This document shows positions 8,788-17,416 of a DNA stretch of 64,000 bases, one piece after another. The DNA is from Burkholderia ubonensis subsp. mesacidophila. GTDB lineage: Bacteria; Pseudomonadota; Gammaproteobacteria; Burkholderiales; Burkholderiaceae. The position numbers and the translations under genes were made by a program. Under the pieces are notes generated by a model. It searched no databases. It was not told the DNA's origin and worked only from the letters and a program-made list of their open reading frames with translations. The stretch is taken from assembly GCF_002097715.1 (NCBI RefSeq), contig NZ_CP020737.1, positions 248,001 to 312,000 on the forward strand, read 5' to 3'. Position 1 is the first letter of the stretch; each line of letters starts with the position of its first letter.

Positions 8788-9595
8788 AAGGATGATCGAC
8801 CAGGCCGAAGGACTGCGGCGCCTGCTGGCCGGGCGCGCATCGAGGATTGTCGCGGTGGCGGGCGGGCCGGCGGGCGTCGGCTGCACGTCGACCGTCGTGA
8901 ACCTGGCCGCGGCGCTGGCCGCGCTGGGCAAGGACGTGCTCGTCGTCGACGAGCGCGCCGACGTGCATTCGGCCGCCGCGACGCTCGCCGGCTCATGGCT
9001 GCGGGACGGCGAGCGCACGCGCGTGGCCGCCGGGTTCGGCGTGTGCGCCGCGTCGCGGCTCGCGCGCGTCGGCTACAGCGATGCGCAGCTCAGCGATTTC
9101 GTCGACGGCCCGGCCGACATCGTGCTCGTCGACGCGCAGCTCGACGCCGACGGCGGGTTTTCGGCGCTCGCGCGCGAAGCGCACGACGTGCTGATCGTCA
9201 CGCGCGTCGCCGCGCAGGCGATCACCGAGGCCTACGCGTGCATGAAGCGGCTGCATTTCGCGCATGCGATCGCGCAGTTCCGCGTGCTGACCAACCACGT
9301 CGGCAGCCACGCCGACGCGAAGACCGCGTTCGACAACCTCGCGGGCGTCGCGAGCCGCTACCTGACCGTGTCGATCGCCGACGCGGGCTGCGTGAGCGCC
9401 GATCCGCTCGTCGAGCATGCGCGCGAACTGGTGCGTACGGCCGTCGACGCGTTTCCGTCGTCGCCGGCCGCGCGCGATTACCGGCAGATTGCCGCCGACC
9501 TGCTGTACTGGCCGCTGCGTCCGCGGCCGGGCGCCGGCGCGGCGCGCGCGGGCGGCAGCACGTCGTTCGAGGCGGGCGCGGCGCACGCCGCGTGA
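8780..9595 (+). CDS. flhG: FlhG/FleN-like MinD-family protein with altered Walker A
   Basis: MinD/ParA-like partner of FlhF that normally limits flagellar number through ATP-driven membrane binding. It has 271 residues, and position between flhF and fliA is diagnostic. The fold is recognisable: P-loop region near residue 30, LVVDERADVHSA (DVLVVDE) near residue 55, and ADIVLVDAQLD near residue 115. The P-loop reads AGGPAGVGCTST, so both lysines of the canonical KGGxGKT are replaced (Pro and Cys). This suggests weak or absent ATP hydrolysis. The TTG start at 8780 overlaps flhF by 8 bases; ATG 8792 is an alternative with a poorer ribosome site. Confidence 0.88.
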   Translation: MDKRMIDQAEGLRRLLAGRASRIVAVAGGPAGVGCTSTVVNLAAALAALGKDVLVVDERADVHSAAATLAGSWLRDGERTRVAAGFGVCAASRLARVGYSDAQLSDFVDGPADIVLVDAQLDADGGFSALAREAHDVLIVTRVAAQAITEAYACMKRLHFAHAIAQFRVLTNHVGSHADAKTAFDNLAGVASRYLTVSIADAGCVSADPLVEHARELVRTAVDAFPSSPAARDYRQIAADLLYWPLRPRPGAGAARAGGSTSFEAGAAHAA

Positions 9596-9617
9596 GGGCC
9601 ACCGGAGGGAGAGAGCC

Positions 9618-10352
9618 ATGATGTACAACGCTCAAGGAAGGATTTCGCAGGCCGACGTGCTGGCGCAATACGCGCCGCTCGTGCGCCGCCTGGGCCTGCA
9701 GCTCGTCGCGAAGATGCCGGCGAGCGTCGATCTCGACGACCTGATCCAGGCCGGGATGATCGGCCTGATGGATGCGGCCGGCCGCTACAAGGAAGACCAG
9801 GGCGCGCAGTTCGAGACCTACGCGACGCAGCGCATCCGCGGCGCGATGCTCGACGAGCTGCGCAGCAACGACTGGCTGCCGCGCAGCCTGCGCAAGACGT
9901 CGCGCGAGGTCGAGCAGGCCGTGCACAAGGTCGAGCAGCACCTCGGCCGCGCGGCGAGCGAGGCCGAGATCGCGCAGCACCTGAACATGCCGCTCGACGA
10001 ATACCAGGGGATGCTGCAGGACCTGCACGGCAGCCAGCTCATCTACTACGAGGATTTCGACCGCGCGGCCGACGACGAGCCGTTCCTCGACCGCTATCGC
10101 GTCGATCACGCCGACCCGCTGTCGTCGCTGCTCGACGAGCACCTGCGCGAGGCGCTGGTCGAGGCGATCGAGCGGCTGCCGGAGCGCGAGAAGCTGCTGA
10201 TGTCGCTGTACTACGAACGCGGGCTGAACCTGCGCGAGATCGGCGCGGTGCTCGAAGTGAGCGAATCGCGCGTGTGCCAGCTGCACAGCCAGGCGGTCGC
10301 GCGGCTGCGCGCCCGGCTGCGCGAACAGGCGTGGGTCGGCGCGGAATCCTGA
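9618..10352 (+). CDS. fliA: FliA, flagellar sigma-28 factor
   Basis: Alternative sigma factor for late flagellar and chemotaxis genes. Region 2 reads DLIQAGMIGLMDAAGRY and FETYATQRIRGAMLDELR, the sigma-28 signature. Region 3 follows (REVEQAVHKVEQHLGR), then region 4 with LPEREKLLMSLYYERGLNLREIGAVLEVSESRVCQLHSQA, a helix-turn-helix. The protein has 244 residues. ATG 9618 (ATG ATG TAC) lies 7-8 bases after GGAGGGA. The gene is 22 bases downstream of flhG and ends the operon. In Burkholderia and relatives FliA is held inactive by FlgM, which is not in this window. Confidence 0.97.
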   Translation: MMYNAQGRISQADVLAQYAPLVRRLGLQLVAKMPASVDLDDLIQAGMIGLMDAAGRYKEDQGAQFETYATQRIRGAMLDELRSNDWLPRSLRKTSREVEQAVHKVEQHLGRAASEAEIAQHLNMPLDEYQGMLQDLHGSQLIYYEDFDRAADDEPFLDRYRVDHADPLSSLLDEHLREALVEAIERLPEREKLLMSLYYERGLNLREIGAVLEVSESRVCQLHSQAVARLRARLREQAWVGAES

Positions 10353-10394
10353 CCCCTTTCGAACGGCGGGTACGCAATATTCCCGCCGATTTGC

Positions 10395-10400
10395 TACAAT
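10395..10400 (+). promoter_or_regulatory. -10 box of the ahcY promoter
   Basis: TACAAT at 10395-10400 lies 12 bases before the start of the SAH riboswitch, the right distance for transcription to begin at the aptamer's edge. No clear -35 box was seen 17 bp upstream. Confidence 0.5.
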
Positions 10401-10411
10401 CCCACCCGTTT

Positions 10412-10525
10412 TCCGAGGAGCGTTGCGACGGACCATCCAGCGTCCGCCAGGCTCGGAAAGCTTCACCAAGCGGCCGGGCCGCGGCGCAATGCGCCGGCTC
10501 CCGCTTCCTGAACGGCGCTCACGTC
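10412..10525 (+). ncRNA. SAH (S-adenosylhomocysteine) riboswitch
   Basis: The leader of ahcY matches the SAH riboswitch pattern by eye: CCGAGGAGCGTTGCGACGG at 10413-10431, CCAGGCTCGG at 10447-10456 pairing back to CCGAG, a variable hairpin, and AACGGCGCTCACG at 10511-10523 pairing with GAGCG. The family is known to switch on ahcY in beta- and gammaproteobacteria when SAH builds up. A short hairpin TTCTAAA...TTTAGAA (10532-10549) lies directly before the ribosome site AAGGAGG (10550-10556), a possible expression platform. Target gene identity supports the call. Confidence 0.93.
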
Positions 10526-10561
10526 ACCATTTTCTAAACTTTTTTTAGAAAGGAGGGCGTG

Positions 10562-11980
10562 ATGAACGCCGTCATCGATTCCAAAGCTTCCAACGATTAC
10601 CTCGTCGCCGACATGGCGCTTGCCGGCTGGGGCCGCAAGGAACTGAACATCGCCGAGACCGAAATGCCGGGCCTCGTGCAGATCCGCGACGAATACAAGG
10701 CGCAGCAGCCGCTGAAGGGCGCGCGCATCGCAGGCTCCTTGCACATGACGATCCAGACCGGCGTGCTGATCGAGACGCTGAAGGCGCTCGGCGCCGAAGT
10801 CCGCTGGGCATCGTGCAACATCTTCTCGACGCAGGACCACGCCGCTGCCGCGATCGTCGAAGCCGGCACGCCGGTGTTCGCGTTCAAGGGCGAATCGCTC
10901 GACGAATACTGGGAGTTCTCGCACCGCATCTTCGAATGGCCGAACGGCGAATTCGCGAACATGATCCTCGATGACGGCGGCGACGCAACGCTGCTGCTGA
11001 TCCTCGGCTCGAAGGCCGAGCAGGACCGTTCGGTGATCGCCAAGCCGACCAACGAGGAAGAAGTCGCGCTGTACAAGTCGATCGCGAAGCATCTCGACAT
11101 CGACGCGAACTGGTACTCGAAGCGCCTCGCGCACATCAAGGGCGTCACCGAAGAAACGACGACCGGCGTGCACCGCCTGTACCAGATGGAAAAGGACGGC
11201 CGCCTGCCGTTCCCGGCGTTCAACGTGAACGATTCGGTCACGAAGTCGAAGTTCGACAACCTGTACGGCTGCCGCGAGTCGCTCGTCGACGGCATCAAGC
11301 GCGCGACCGACGTGATGATTGCGGGCAAGGTCGCGGTCGTCGCGGGCTACGGTGACGTGGGCAAGGGCTGTGCGCAATCGCTGCGCGGCCTTGGCGCGAC
11401 CGTGTGGGTCACCGAAATCGATCCGATCTGCGCGCTGCAGGCGGCGATGGAAGGCTACCGCGTCGTGACGATGGAATACGCTGCCGACAAGGCCGACATC
11501 TTCGTGACGGCGACCGGCAACTTCCACGTGATCGGCCACGATCACATGAAGGCGATGCGCCACAACGCGATCGTCTGCAACATCGGCCACTTCGACTCGG
11601 AAATCGACGTTGCGTCGACCCGCCAGTACCAGTGGGAAAACATCAAGCCGCAGGTCGACCACATCATCTTCCCGGACGGCAAGCGCGTGATCCTGCTGGC
11701 GGAAGGCCGCCTCGTGAACCTCGGCTGCGCGACCGGCCACCCGTCGTTCGTGATGTCGAACTCGTTCGCGAACCAGACCCTCGCGCAGATCGAGCTGTTC
11801 ACGCGCGGCGGCGAGTACGAGAACAAGGTGTACGTGCTGCCGAAGCACCTCGACGAGAAGGTCGCGCGTCTGCACCTCGCGCGCATCGGCGCGAACCTGT
11901 CGGTGCTGTCGGACGAGCAGGCGTCGTACATCGGCGTGTCGAAGCAAGGTCCGTTCAAGCCGGACCACTACCGCTACTGA
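10562..11980 (+). CDS. ahcY: Adenosylhomocysteinase
   Basis: Splits S-adenosylhomocysteine into adenosine and homocysteine in the cytoplasm, clearing the inhibitor made by methyltransferases. It has 472 residues, matching the family. Recognisable parts are the N-terminal [16 protein letters not shown], the substrate-domain motif [14 protein letters not shown], the NAD-binding loop [14 protein letters not shown] near residue 260, and the C-terminal KPDHYRY tail that inserts into the partner subunit's cofactor site. ATG 10562 is preferred over the adjacent GTG 10559 by spacing to AAGGAGG. It is controlled by the SAH riboswitch and followed by metF, whose product supplies methyl groups to regenerate methionine. 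Confidence 0.99.
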   Translation: MNAVIDSKASNDYLVADMALAGWGRKELNIAETEMPGLVQIRDEYKAQQPLKGARIAGSLHMTIQTGVLIETLKALGAEVRWASCNIFSTQDHAAAAIVEAGTPVFAFKGESLDEYWEFSHRIFEWPNGEFANMILDDGGDATLLLILGSKAEQDRSVIAKPTNEEEVALYKSIAKHLDIDANWYSKRLAHIKGVTEETTTGVHRLYQMEKDGRLPFPAFNVNDSVTKSKFDNLYGCRESLVDGIKRATDVMIAGKVAVVAGYGDVGKGCAQSLRGLGATVWVTEIDPICALQAAMEGYRVVTMEYAADKADIFVTATGNFHVIGHDHMKAMRHNAIVCNIGHFDSEIDVASTRQYQWENIKPQVDHIIFPDGKRVILLAEGRLVNLGCATGHPSFVMSNSFANQTLAQIELFTRGGEYENKVYVLPKHLDEKVARLHLARIGANLSVLSDEQASYIGVSKQGPFKPDHYRY

Positions 11981-11987
11981 TGCACCA

Positions 11988-12038
11988 GCCGCCCCGCCCG
12001 CCGGGGCGGGCCGCGCCGCGAAGCGTTTTCGCGGCGCG
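11988..12038 (+). other. Two hairpins between ahcY and the holin-like gene
   Basis: A GC-rich inverted repeat near 11991-12010 is followed by a perfect 11-bp stem at 12012-12022/12028-12038 (CGCGCCGCGAA...TTCGCGGCGCG). There is no T-run, so this is probably a transcript-processing or partial-attenuation structure and not a full terminator. It could reduce read-through from ahcY into the downstream genes. Confidence 0.5.
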
Positions 12039-12110
12039 ACCTGCGCCCGACGCGGCGGCGGCTCGGCCCAGGCGGGCCCGCCTTGAGCGTCAACCGAACC
12101 GGAGCACCCC

Positions 12111-12464
12111 ATGACCGTCATCCTCTCCTGGATCATCAACGCCCTCGCGCTGCTGATCATCACCTACCTGGTGCCGTCGATCCACATCAAGAGCTTCGGC
12201 ACCGCGCTGATCGTCGCGGTCGTGCTGGGGCTGATCAATACGGTGATCCGGCCGGTGCTGATCCTGCTGACGCTGCCCGTCACGGTCGTCACGCTCGGGC
12301 TGTTCATCCTCGTCGTGAACGCGCTGTGCTTCTGGTTCGCGTCGTCGCTGCTCAAGGGCTTCGAGGTATCCGGGTTCTGGTCCGCGTTCTTCGGTTCGAT
12401 CCTTTACAGCATCGTGTCGTGGCTGCTGTCCGCCCTGATCTTCGGCCAGCGCAACATCGGCTGA
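12111..12464 (+). CDS. Phage-holin-superfamily-IV-like membrane protein
   Basis: A 117-residue, four-helix inner-membrane protein of the family named for mycobacterial 4-TMS phage holins (YvlD-like). Helices lie at about 4-22, 30-48, 55-80 and 90-112, with the conserved NTVIRPVLILLTLPVTVVTLG in the middle. No phage gene lies nearby, so the holin name reflects family history only. It sits between ahcY and metF in the same direction, an arrangement I recall as common in Burkholderiales. CCGGAG precedes the ATG. Function unknown; possibly an envelope-stress membrane protein. Confidence 0.85.
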   Translation: MTVILSWIINALALLIITYLVPSIHIKSFGTALIVAVVLGLINTVIRPVLILLTLPVTVVTLGLFILVVNALCFWFASSLLKGFEVSGFWSAFFGSILYSIVSWLLSALIFGQRNIG

Positions 12465-12490
12465 GGGGCGCGGCGCTGCCCTCCTGAATC

Positions 12491-13318
12491 ATGAAACCGA
12501 TCGAACTCTCGTTTGAATTCTTCCCGCCGAAGACGGCGGAAGGCGTCGAGAAGCTGCGCGCGACCCGTGCGCAGCTGCTGCCGCTGAAGCCGAAATTCGT
12601 CTCCGTGACGTTCGGCGCCGGCGGCTCGACGCAGCAGGGCACCCTCGATACCGTGCTCGACATGCAGAAGGACGGCCTCGAGGCCGCGCCGCACCTGTCG
12701 TGCATTGGCTCGTCGAAGGACAGCCTGCGCGCGATCCTCGACCAGTACCGCTCGCACGGCATCCGCCACATCGTCGCGCTGCGCGGCGACCTGCCGTCCG
12801 GCATGGGCGAGGTCGGCGAGCTGCGCTACGCGTCGGAGCTGGTCAGCTTCATCCGCGCGGAGCACGGCGACTGGTTCCACATCGAGGTCGCCGGGTATCC
12901 GGAATACCATCCGCAGTCGCGCTCGCCGAAGGCCGATCTCGAGAACTTCGCGCGCAAGGTGAAGGCCGGCGCGAATTCCGCGATCACGCAGTATTTCTTC
13001 AACGCGGACGCGTATTTCCGCTTCGTCGACGACGCGCGCAAGCTCGGCGTCGAGGTGCCGATCGTGCCGGGCATCATGCCGATCACGAACTTCTCGCAGC
13101 TGATGCGCTTCTCCGAGATGTGCGGCGCCGAAGTGCCGCGCTGGATCGCGCGCCGGCTCGAGAGCTTCGGCGATGATCGCGACGCGATCCGCGCGTTCGG
13201 CGCGGACGTCGTCACGGGCCTGTGCCAGCGGCTGCTCGACGCCGGCGTGCCGGGGCTGCATTTCTATACGCTGAACACCGCGGCCGCGACCAGGACGATC
13301 TGCGAACGGCTCGTGTAA
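12491..13318 (+). CDS. metF: 5,10-methylenetetrahydrofolate reductase
   Basis: FAD enzyme reducing methylenetetrahydrofolate to 5-methyltetrahydrofolate for methionine synthesis. The 275-residue TIM barrel begins with the family signature IELSFEFFPPKT. Other conserved parts are VSVTFGAGGST, CIGSSKDSLRAILDQY, HIVALRGDLP (substrate/flavin loop), GYPEYHPQS and ITQYFFNADAYFRFVDDAR, then VPGIMPITNFSQL. It starts 26 bases after the holin-like gene and ends in a terminator at 13350, so it closes the riboswitch-led unit. The ribosome site is weak, so translation may depend on the gene before it. Confidence 0.97.
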   Translation: MKPIELSFEFFPPKTAEGVEKLRATRAQLLPLKPKFVSVTFGAGGSTQQGTLDTVLDMQKDGLEAAPHLSCIGSSKDSLRAILDQYRSHGIRHIVALRGDLPSGMGEVGELRYASELVSFIRAEHGDWFHIEVAGYPEYHPQSRSPKADLENFARKVKAGANSAITQYFFNADAYFRFVDDARKLGVEVPIVPGIMPITNFSQLMRFSEMCGAEVPRWIARRLESFGDDRDAIRAFGADVVTGLCQRLLDAGVPGLHFYTLNTAAATRTICERLV

Positions 13319-13349
13319 GCGCCGCGCGGTTGTGCAGACTGCGACGAAG

Positions 13350-13380
13350 CCCTGCCGGCGTTGCCGGCGGGGTTTTTTTT
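13350..13380 (+). terminator. Rho-independent terminator after metF
   Basis: Stem CCCTGCCGGC / GCCGGCGGGG around GTT, followed by eight T. Confidence 0.9.
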
Positions 13381-13429
13381 CGTCTGCGGATAGGGGGCGG
13401 CGGCGGGCGACGGGCTGCCGCCGCGCGCG

Positions 13430-14911
13430 TCACCCCTGCGCCTGCATCAGCGGCGGCCGCCGGTCGAACCACGGCCGCGCCTGCTCGAGCTGCCGCGCGA
13501 GCTTCAGCAGCAGCGCGTCGTCGCCGTGGCGTGCGACGAACTGCACGCCGATCGGCAGGCCGCGCGCGTTCCAGTAGAGCGGAACCGACATCGCCGGCTG
13601 GCCGGTCAGGTTGAAGAGCTCGGTGCAGCCGGCCCACGCGAACGCCTTCTGCGACGCCTTCGCGAGCATCTCCTTCAGCAGCGGCTTGATCGGCAGCGCC
13701 GCGAGCAGCTTCATCTGCGCATGCTCGAACGGCGTCGGCTGCAGCTCGCCGATCTTGACCGGCGGGCCGGCGAGCGACGCGCACAGCAGCACGTCGTAGC
13801 GCGCGGCGAGGCCCGCGACCTGCACGGTGAGCTGGCGCTGCCACTCGAGCACGTCCGGCAGCCGGGTGCGCGCGAGGCGCCGGCCGACCACGGCCATCGC
13901 CCACGTCGCGGCCTCGAATTCGCCGCGTTGCGGCGTACGGCCCGTCAGCTCGCGCGCACCGAGCACCATCTCCTCGGCGATCGTCGCCCACAGCGTCAGG
14001 AAGGTTTCGCCGATGCGCGCGTAGTCGAGGTTCAGCGCCGCCGGCTCGACGTGATGGCCGAGCGACGCGACGAGCGCGGCGGCGTCGTCGAGCGCCGCGC
14101 GCGTATCGTCGGCGAGCGCCGGCGCGAGCATCGGGTGGGTGACGAGGCCGATCCGCAGCGCGGCGGGCGGCGCGTCGAGCGCGCCGAGGAAGGTGCCGGG
14201 CGCGCCGGGCGGCAGCGCCCGGCCGGTCGTGACGTCGAGCAGCAGCGCGCTGTCGCGCACGCTGCGCGCGACCGCATGCTGGACGACCAGGTCGCCGTTC
14301 GTCGGGATGTCGACGAGCGCCGGGTTGCGGCTCGGCTTGAGGCCGAACAGCCCGCAGCACGACGCGGGAATGCGGATCGAGCCGCCGCCGTCGGACGCGT
14401 GCGCGAGCGGCACGATGCCGGCCGCAACCGCCGCGGCCGCGCCGCCGCTCGAACCGCCGGGCGTGTGGTCGAGGCTCCACGGGTTGCGGCACGCGCCGAA
14501 CAGTTCCGGCTCGGTATACGGCGTCTGGCCGATTTCGGAGGTGTTGGTCTTGCCGAAGAAGTTGAGCCCCGCCGCGCGGCTTTTCGCGATCAGCGGCGAA
14601 TCGGCGTCAGGCACGAAATACCGGTAGTGCCGGCTGCCCATCGACGTCGGCAGCCCCGCGACCGCCGCACCGAGATCCTTGACGAGATAGGGCACGCCCG
14701 CGAACGGACCGCCGGATTCGTGCAGCGCGGCGGCGCGCTCGCGCGCGGCGTCGTAATCCTGCAGCACGACCGCGTTGATCGCGGGATTGACCGCTTCGGC
14801 CTGCCCGATCGCGGCGTCGATCAGCTCGCGCGGGCTCACCTTGCGTTGACGGACGAGCTCGGCGAGGCCGATCGCGTCGTGGGCGAGATAGTCCGGATGC
14901 ACCGCTGTCAC
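13430..14911 (-). CDS. Amidase-signature family hydrolase
   Basis: A 493-residue amidase of the Ser-Ser-Lys family. The triad is visible: Lys in VPYLVKDLG (about residue 77), the Gly/Ser-rich core GGSSGGAAAAVA with one Ser, and the second Ser in DGGGSIRIPAS. The ALFGLKPSR-like segment after it is also conserved. The substrate is unknown; nylon-oligomer hydrolases, aryl-amidases and GatA belong to this group. GatA is unlikely because no gatB/C is near. The GTG start at 14911 has only a weak G-rich ribosome site; an in-frame GTG at 14902 is possible. The gene is convergent with metF and 66 bases downstream of the dienelactone hydrolase gene. Confidence 0.9.
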   Translation of the reverse strand: MTAVHPDYLAHDAIGLAELVRQRKVSPRELIDAAIGQAEAVNPAINAVVLQDYDAARERAAALHESGGPFAGVPYLVKDLGAAVAGLPTSMGSRHYRYFVPDADSPLIAKSRAAGLNFFGKTNTSEIGQTPYTEPELFGACRNPWSLDHTPGGSSGGAAAAVAAGIVPLAHASDGGGSIRIPASCCGLFGLKPSRNPALVDIPTNGDLVVQHAVARSVRDSALLLDVTTGRALPPGAPGTFLGALDAPPAALRIGLVTHPMLAPALADDTRAALDDAAALVASLGHHVEPAALNLDYARIGETFLTLWATIAEEMVLGARELTGRTPQRGEFEAATWAMAVVGRRLARTRLPDVLEWQRQLTVQVAGLAARYDVLLCASLAGPPVKIGELQPTPFEHAQMKLLAALPIKPLLKEMLAKASQKAFAWAGCTELFNLTGQPAMSVPLYWNARGLPIGVQFVARHGDDALLLKLARQLEQARPWFDRRPPLMQAQG

Positions 14912-14977
14912 CCCCGTTGTGACGTGTGGCGATGGAAGGGCGCGGCGCGGGCGAGCTGCGCCGCCGGGCCGCTTACG

Positions 14978-15670
14978 TTACAGATGCTCGGCAAGGAACG
15001 TCAGCGTGCGGCCGTGCGCAAGCGCCGCCGCGCGCTGGTTGTAGGACGCGCGCTCGGTGCAGTTGAAGCCGTGCTCGGCGCCCGGATACAGATGGAACGC
15101 GGCGTTGTCGCGGCCGGCGAACGCGGCCTTCACCTGGTCGACCGCCGTCAGCGGGATGCCGTGATCGTTTTCCGCGTAATGGAACAGGATCGGCTGCGTG
15201 ACCTTGCCCGCGACGTCGAGCGCGTTCTGGATGCCGCCGCCGTAATAGGCGACCGCCGCGTCGACCTTGCCGGTCGCGGCCGCGAGATACGCGAGGCGGC
15301 CGCCGAAGCAGTAGCCGATCGCGGCGACCTTGCCACCGGCTTCGGGCCGCGCGCGCAGCAGGTCGGCCGCCGCGGCGATATCCGCGACCGCGAGGTTCAC
15401 GTCGGTCTTCTGCAGCAGCTCGATGCCCTTGTCGCGGTCCGCGCCTTCGTAGGCCAGCTCGACGCGCGGCTGGGTGCGCCAGAACACGTCCGGCGCGAGC
15501 GCGACGTAGCCGTCGGCTGCGTACTGGTCGGCGACCGAGCGGATATGCGCGTTCACGCCGAAGATCTCCTGCACGATGATGACGGCGGGCCCCTTGCCGC
15601 GCCGTGGCAGTGCGAGATAGCCGCCGAAGCTGTCGTTACCGGTCGGGATGTCGATCCATTGGGCAGTCAC
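14978..15670 (-). CDS. Dienelactone hydrolase family protein
   Basis: A 230-residue alpha/beta hydrolase. The nucleophile elbow GYCFGG has the Cys characteristic of dienelactone hydrolase. The remaining triad members appear as Asp in HYAENDHGIP and His in YPGAEHGFNC. It also has VVIVQEIFGV-like early strand residues (VIIVQEIFGVNAHI) with the conserved Glu. The GTG at 15670, preceded on this strand by AGGAG, gives VTAQWIDIPTGNDSFGGYLALP; a longer reading to 15814 is unsupported. The natural substrate is not certain: many such proteins act on other esters or lactones. Confidence 0.92.
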   Translation of the reverse strand: MTAQWIDIPTGNDSFGGYLALPRRGKGPAVIIVQEIFGVNAHIRSVADQYAADGYVALAPDVFWRTQPRVELAYEGADRDKGIELLQKTDVNLAVADIAAAADLLRARPEAGGKVAAIGYCFGGRLAYLAAATGKVDAAVAYYGGGIQNALDVAGKVTQPILFHYAENDHGIPLTAVDQVKAAFAGRDNAAFHLYPGAEHGFNCTERASYNQRAAALAHGRTLTFLAEHL

Positions 15671-15897
15671 GTTGCACTCCTGGCGAGCGAGGCCGCGCCG
15701 CGCGCGCCTCGGGATTGAAAAAAGGGGGCGGTCTAGTGTGCCACCATTCAGCAGCCGTTGCAGTGCGCGCCGATCGCTTCTCGCGCAGCGAACGTTCCGT
15801 TCACGATTATTCATTTTTCGGTGGCGTGGCGCTTCGGTAAAGTCGACCGCATCGACCCGTTACAACGCGCTTTCACGCGCCACCGAAGGATCCGCTC

Positions 15898-16977
15898 ATG
15901 TCAGTCCGCTCCCTGTCCACGCCGTTCGCCGAACGCTTCGGCCTGCGCCTGCCGCTCGTGCAGGCGCCGATGGTCGGCGCGACCACGCCCGCGATGGTCG
16001 CCGCCGCTTCGAACGCCGGTGCGCTCGGCAGTCTCGGCGGCGGCGCGTTTGCGCCCGAACGTCTCGCCGACGAGGTCGCGCAGATCCGCGCGGCCACCGA
16101 CCGTCCGTTCGCGGTCAACCTGTTCGTGCTGCCGGAGCTCGCGCCCGACGCGGCGACGATCGCGCGCGCGATCGCCGCGATCGATCCGCTCAACGCGGCG
16201 CTCGGCCTGCCGCCGGGCGTCGCGCCCGCACGCTTCGCGCCCGATTTCCGCGCGCAGCTCGACATGCTGGTGTCGCTGCGCGTGCCGGTCGCGAGCTTCA
16301 CGTTCGGCGTGCTCGACGCGGCCGACGTCGCCCGGCTGAAGGCGGCCGGCACCTACGTGATCGGCACCGCGACGCATGTCGCGGAAGGGCTCGCCTGGCA
16401 GGCGGCCGGCGCCGACGCGCTGTCGGCGCAGGGCGCCGAGGCGGGCGGCCATCGCGGCACGTTCATCGGCGCGGCCGACGACGCGCTGATCGGCACGCTC
16501 GCGCTCGTGCCGCAACTCGTCGACGCAACCGGGCTGCCCGTGCTCGCGGCGGGCGGCATCATGGACGGCCGAGGCATCGCGGCGGCACTCGCGCTTGGTG
16601 CGCAGGCCGCACAGCTCGGCACCGCGTTCCTGACGTGCGCGGAAAGCCCGATCGCTGCCGACTGGAAAGCGCGGTTGCTGGCGAGCGCGGACACGTCGAC
16701 GCAGGTCACGCGCGCGATCACCGGGCGCCATGCGCGCGGGCTGCGCAACATGCTGATGGCGCGGCTCGGCGAGCGCCCCGGCGACGTCGCGCCGTATCCG
16801 ATGCAGAACGCGCTCACGCAGCCGCTGCGCCAGGCCGCCGCGCGCGCGAACGACGGCGACTATCTGTCGCTGTGGGCCGGGCAGGGCGCGCCGCTCGCGC
16901 GGCGGCGCGGCGACGCGCTGACGGCGTCGCAGCTGATCGACGCGCTCGACGCCGAATGGCGTGCGACGGCCCGTTAA
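15898..16977 (+). CDS. Nitronate monooxygenase family flavoprotein
   Basis: FMN-dependent TIM barrel of 359 residues that oxidises alkyl nitronates such as propionate-3-nitronate. Motifs seen are PLVQAPMVGATTP at the start, SNAGALGSLGGG, FAVNLFVL, the QGAEAGGHRGTF loop with the His used in class I enzymes, and LAAGGIMDGRGIAAALALGAQAAQLGTAFL near the phosphate-binding end. ATG 15898 is 15 bases after a GAAGGA-type site. It is divergent from the dienelactone hydrolase gene, sharing about 227 bp of regulatory sequence. Detoxification of plant or fungal nitro toxins is the likely role. Confidence 0.92.
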   Translation: MSVRSLSTPFAERFGLRLPLVQAPMVGATTPAMVAAASNAGALGSLGGGAFAPERLADEVAQIRAATDRPFAVNLFVLPELAPDAATIARAIAAIDPLNAALGLPPGVAPARFAPDFRAQLDMLVSLRVPVASFTFGVLDAADVARLKAAGTYVIGTATHVAEGLAWQAAGADALSAQGAEAGGHRGTFIGAADDALIGTLALVPQLVDATGLPVLAAGGIMDGRGIAAALALGAQAAQLGTAFLTCAESPIAADWKARLLASADTSTQVTRAITGRHARGLRNMLMARLGERPGDVAPYPMQNALTQPLRQAAARANDGDYLSLWAGQGAPLARRRGDALTASQLIDALDAEWRATAR

Positions 16978-17416
16978 TCGTGCATCGTTCGAGTGCAATG
17001 AAACGCGCGTTCGGACGCGCGTTTCGATGTGCATTCGGCATGCGTTCGGCGTCGCGATCCCGTGCTTAAAATGATGATTAAAAATGTCGCGCGAGCGCCT
17101 TGGAAAAGCCTTTCAATAAGGTGTCAGAACTAGCGGAAACCCTTATCCGGCGGACGTTCTGGCGAGGTCATGGGGTGGCCTGATACGTGCTTGTATCGAT
17201 AGTGTTATCACTACCCCAAAAAAGTCCCACAAATTAATTTGATCACCTACACTTCGGCGCAAGTACGGGTGGGCGGCTGCTAAAAGCGGCCGCTTCGCGT
17301 GCTTGAGGCCAAGTGCATGAACGATGCAACCGGCGAATCGTCCAGTGATGGCAACACAGGGATGGCAGCGGGGCACCGGGCGATGGCGTTTTTGGGGATC
17401 GAAACTGGAGACTTAT
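16978..17416. other. Gene-free stretch with one strong hairpin
   Basis: A perfect 11-bp stem at 17000-17010/17015-17025 (GAAACGCGCGT-TCGG-ACGCGCGTTTC) follows the nitronate monooxygenase gene and may end its transcript, although no T-run follows. The remainder is A+T-richer and includes AGTG-TTAT-CACT near 17198-17210. It must contain the promoter of the substrate-binding-protein gene, but no box could be assigned with confidence. No ORF is convincing. Confidence 0.5.

Noticed and set aside
12111..12464. Prophage holin
   Set aside because: The family name suggests phage, but neighbours are ahcY and metF and no phage gene is present.
13526..15718. 730-codon plus-strand frame across the amidase and hydrolase genes
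   Set aside because: Overlaps two genes with catalytic motifs on the other strand; its translation is Arg-rich and domain-free.
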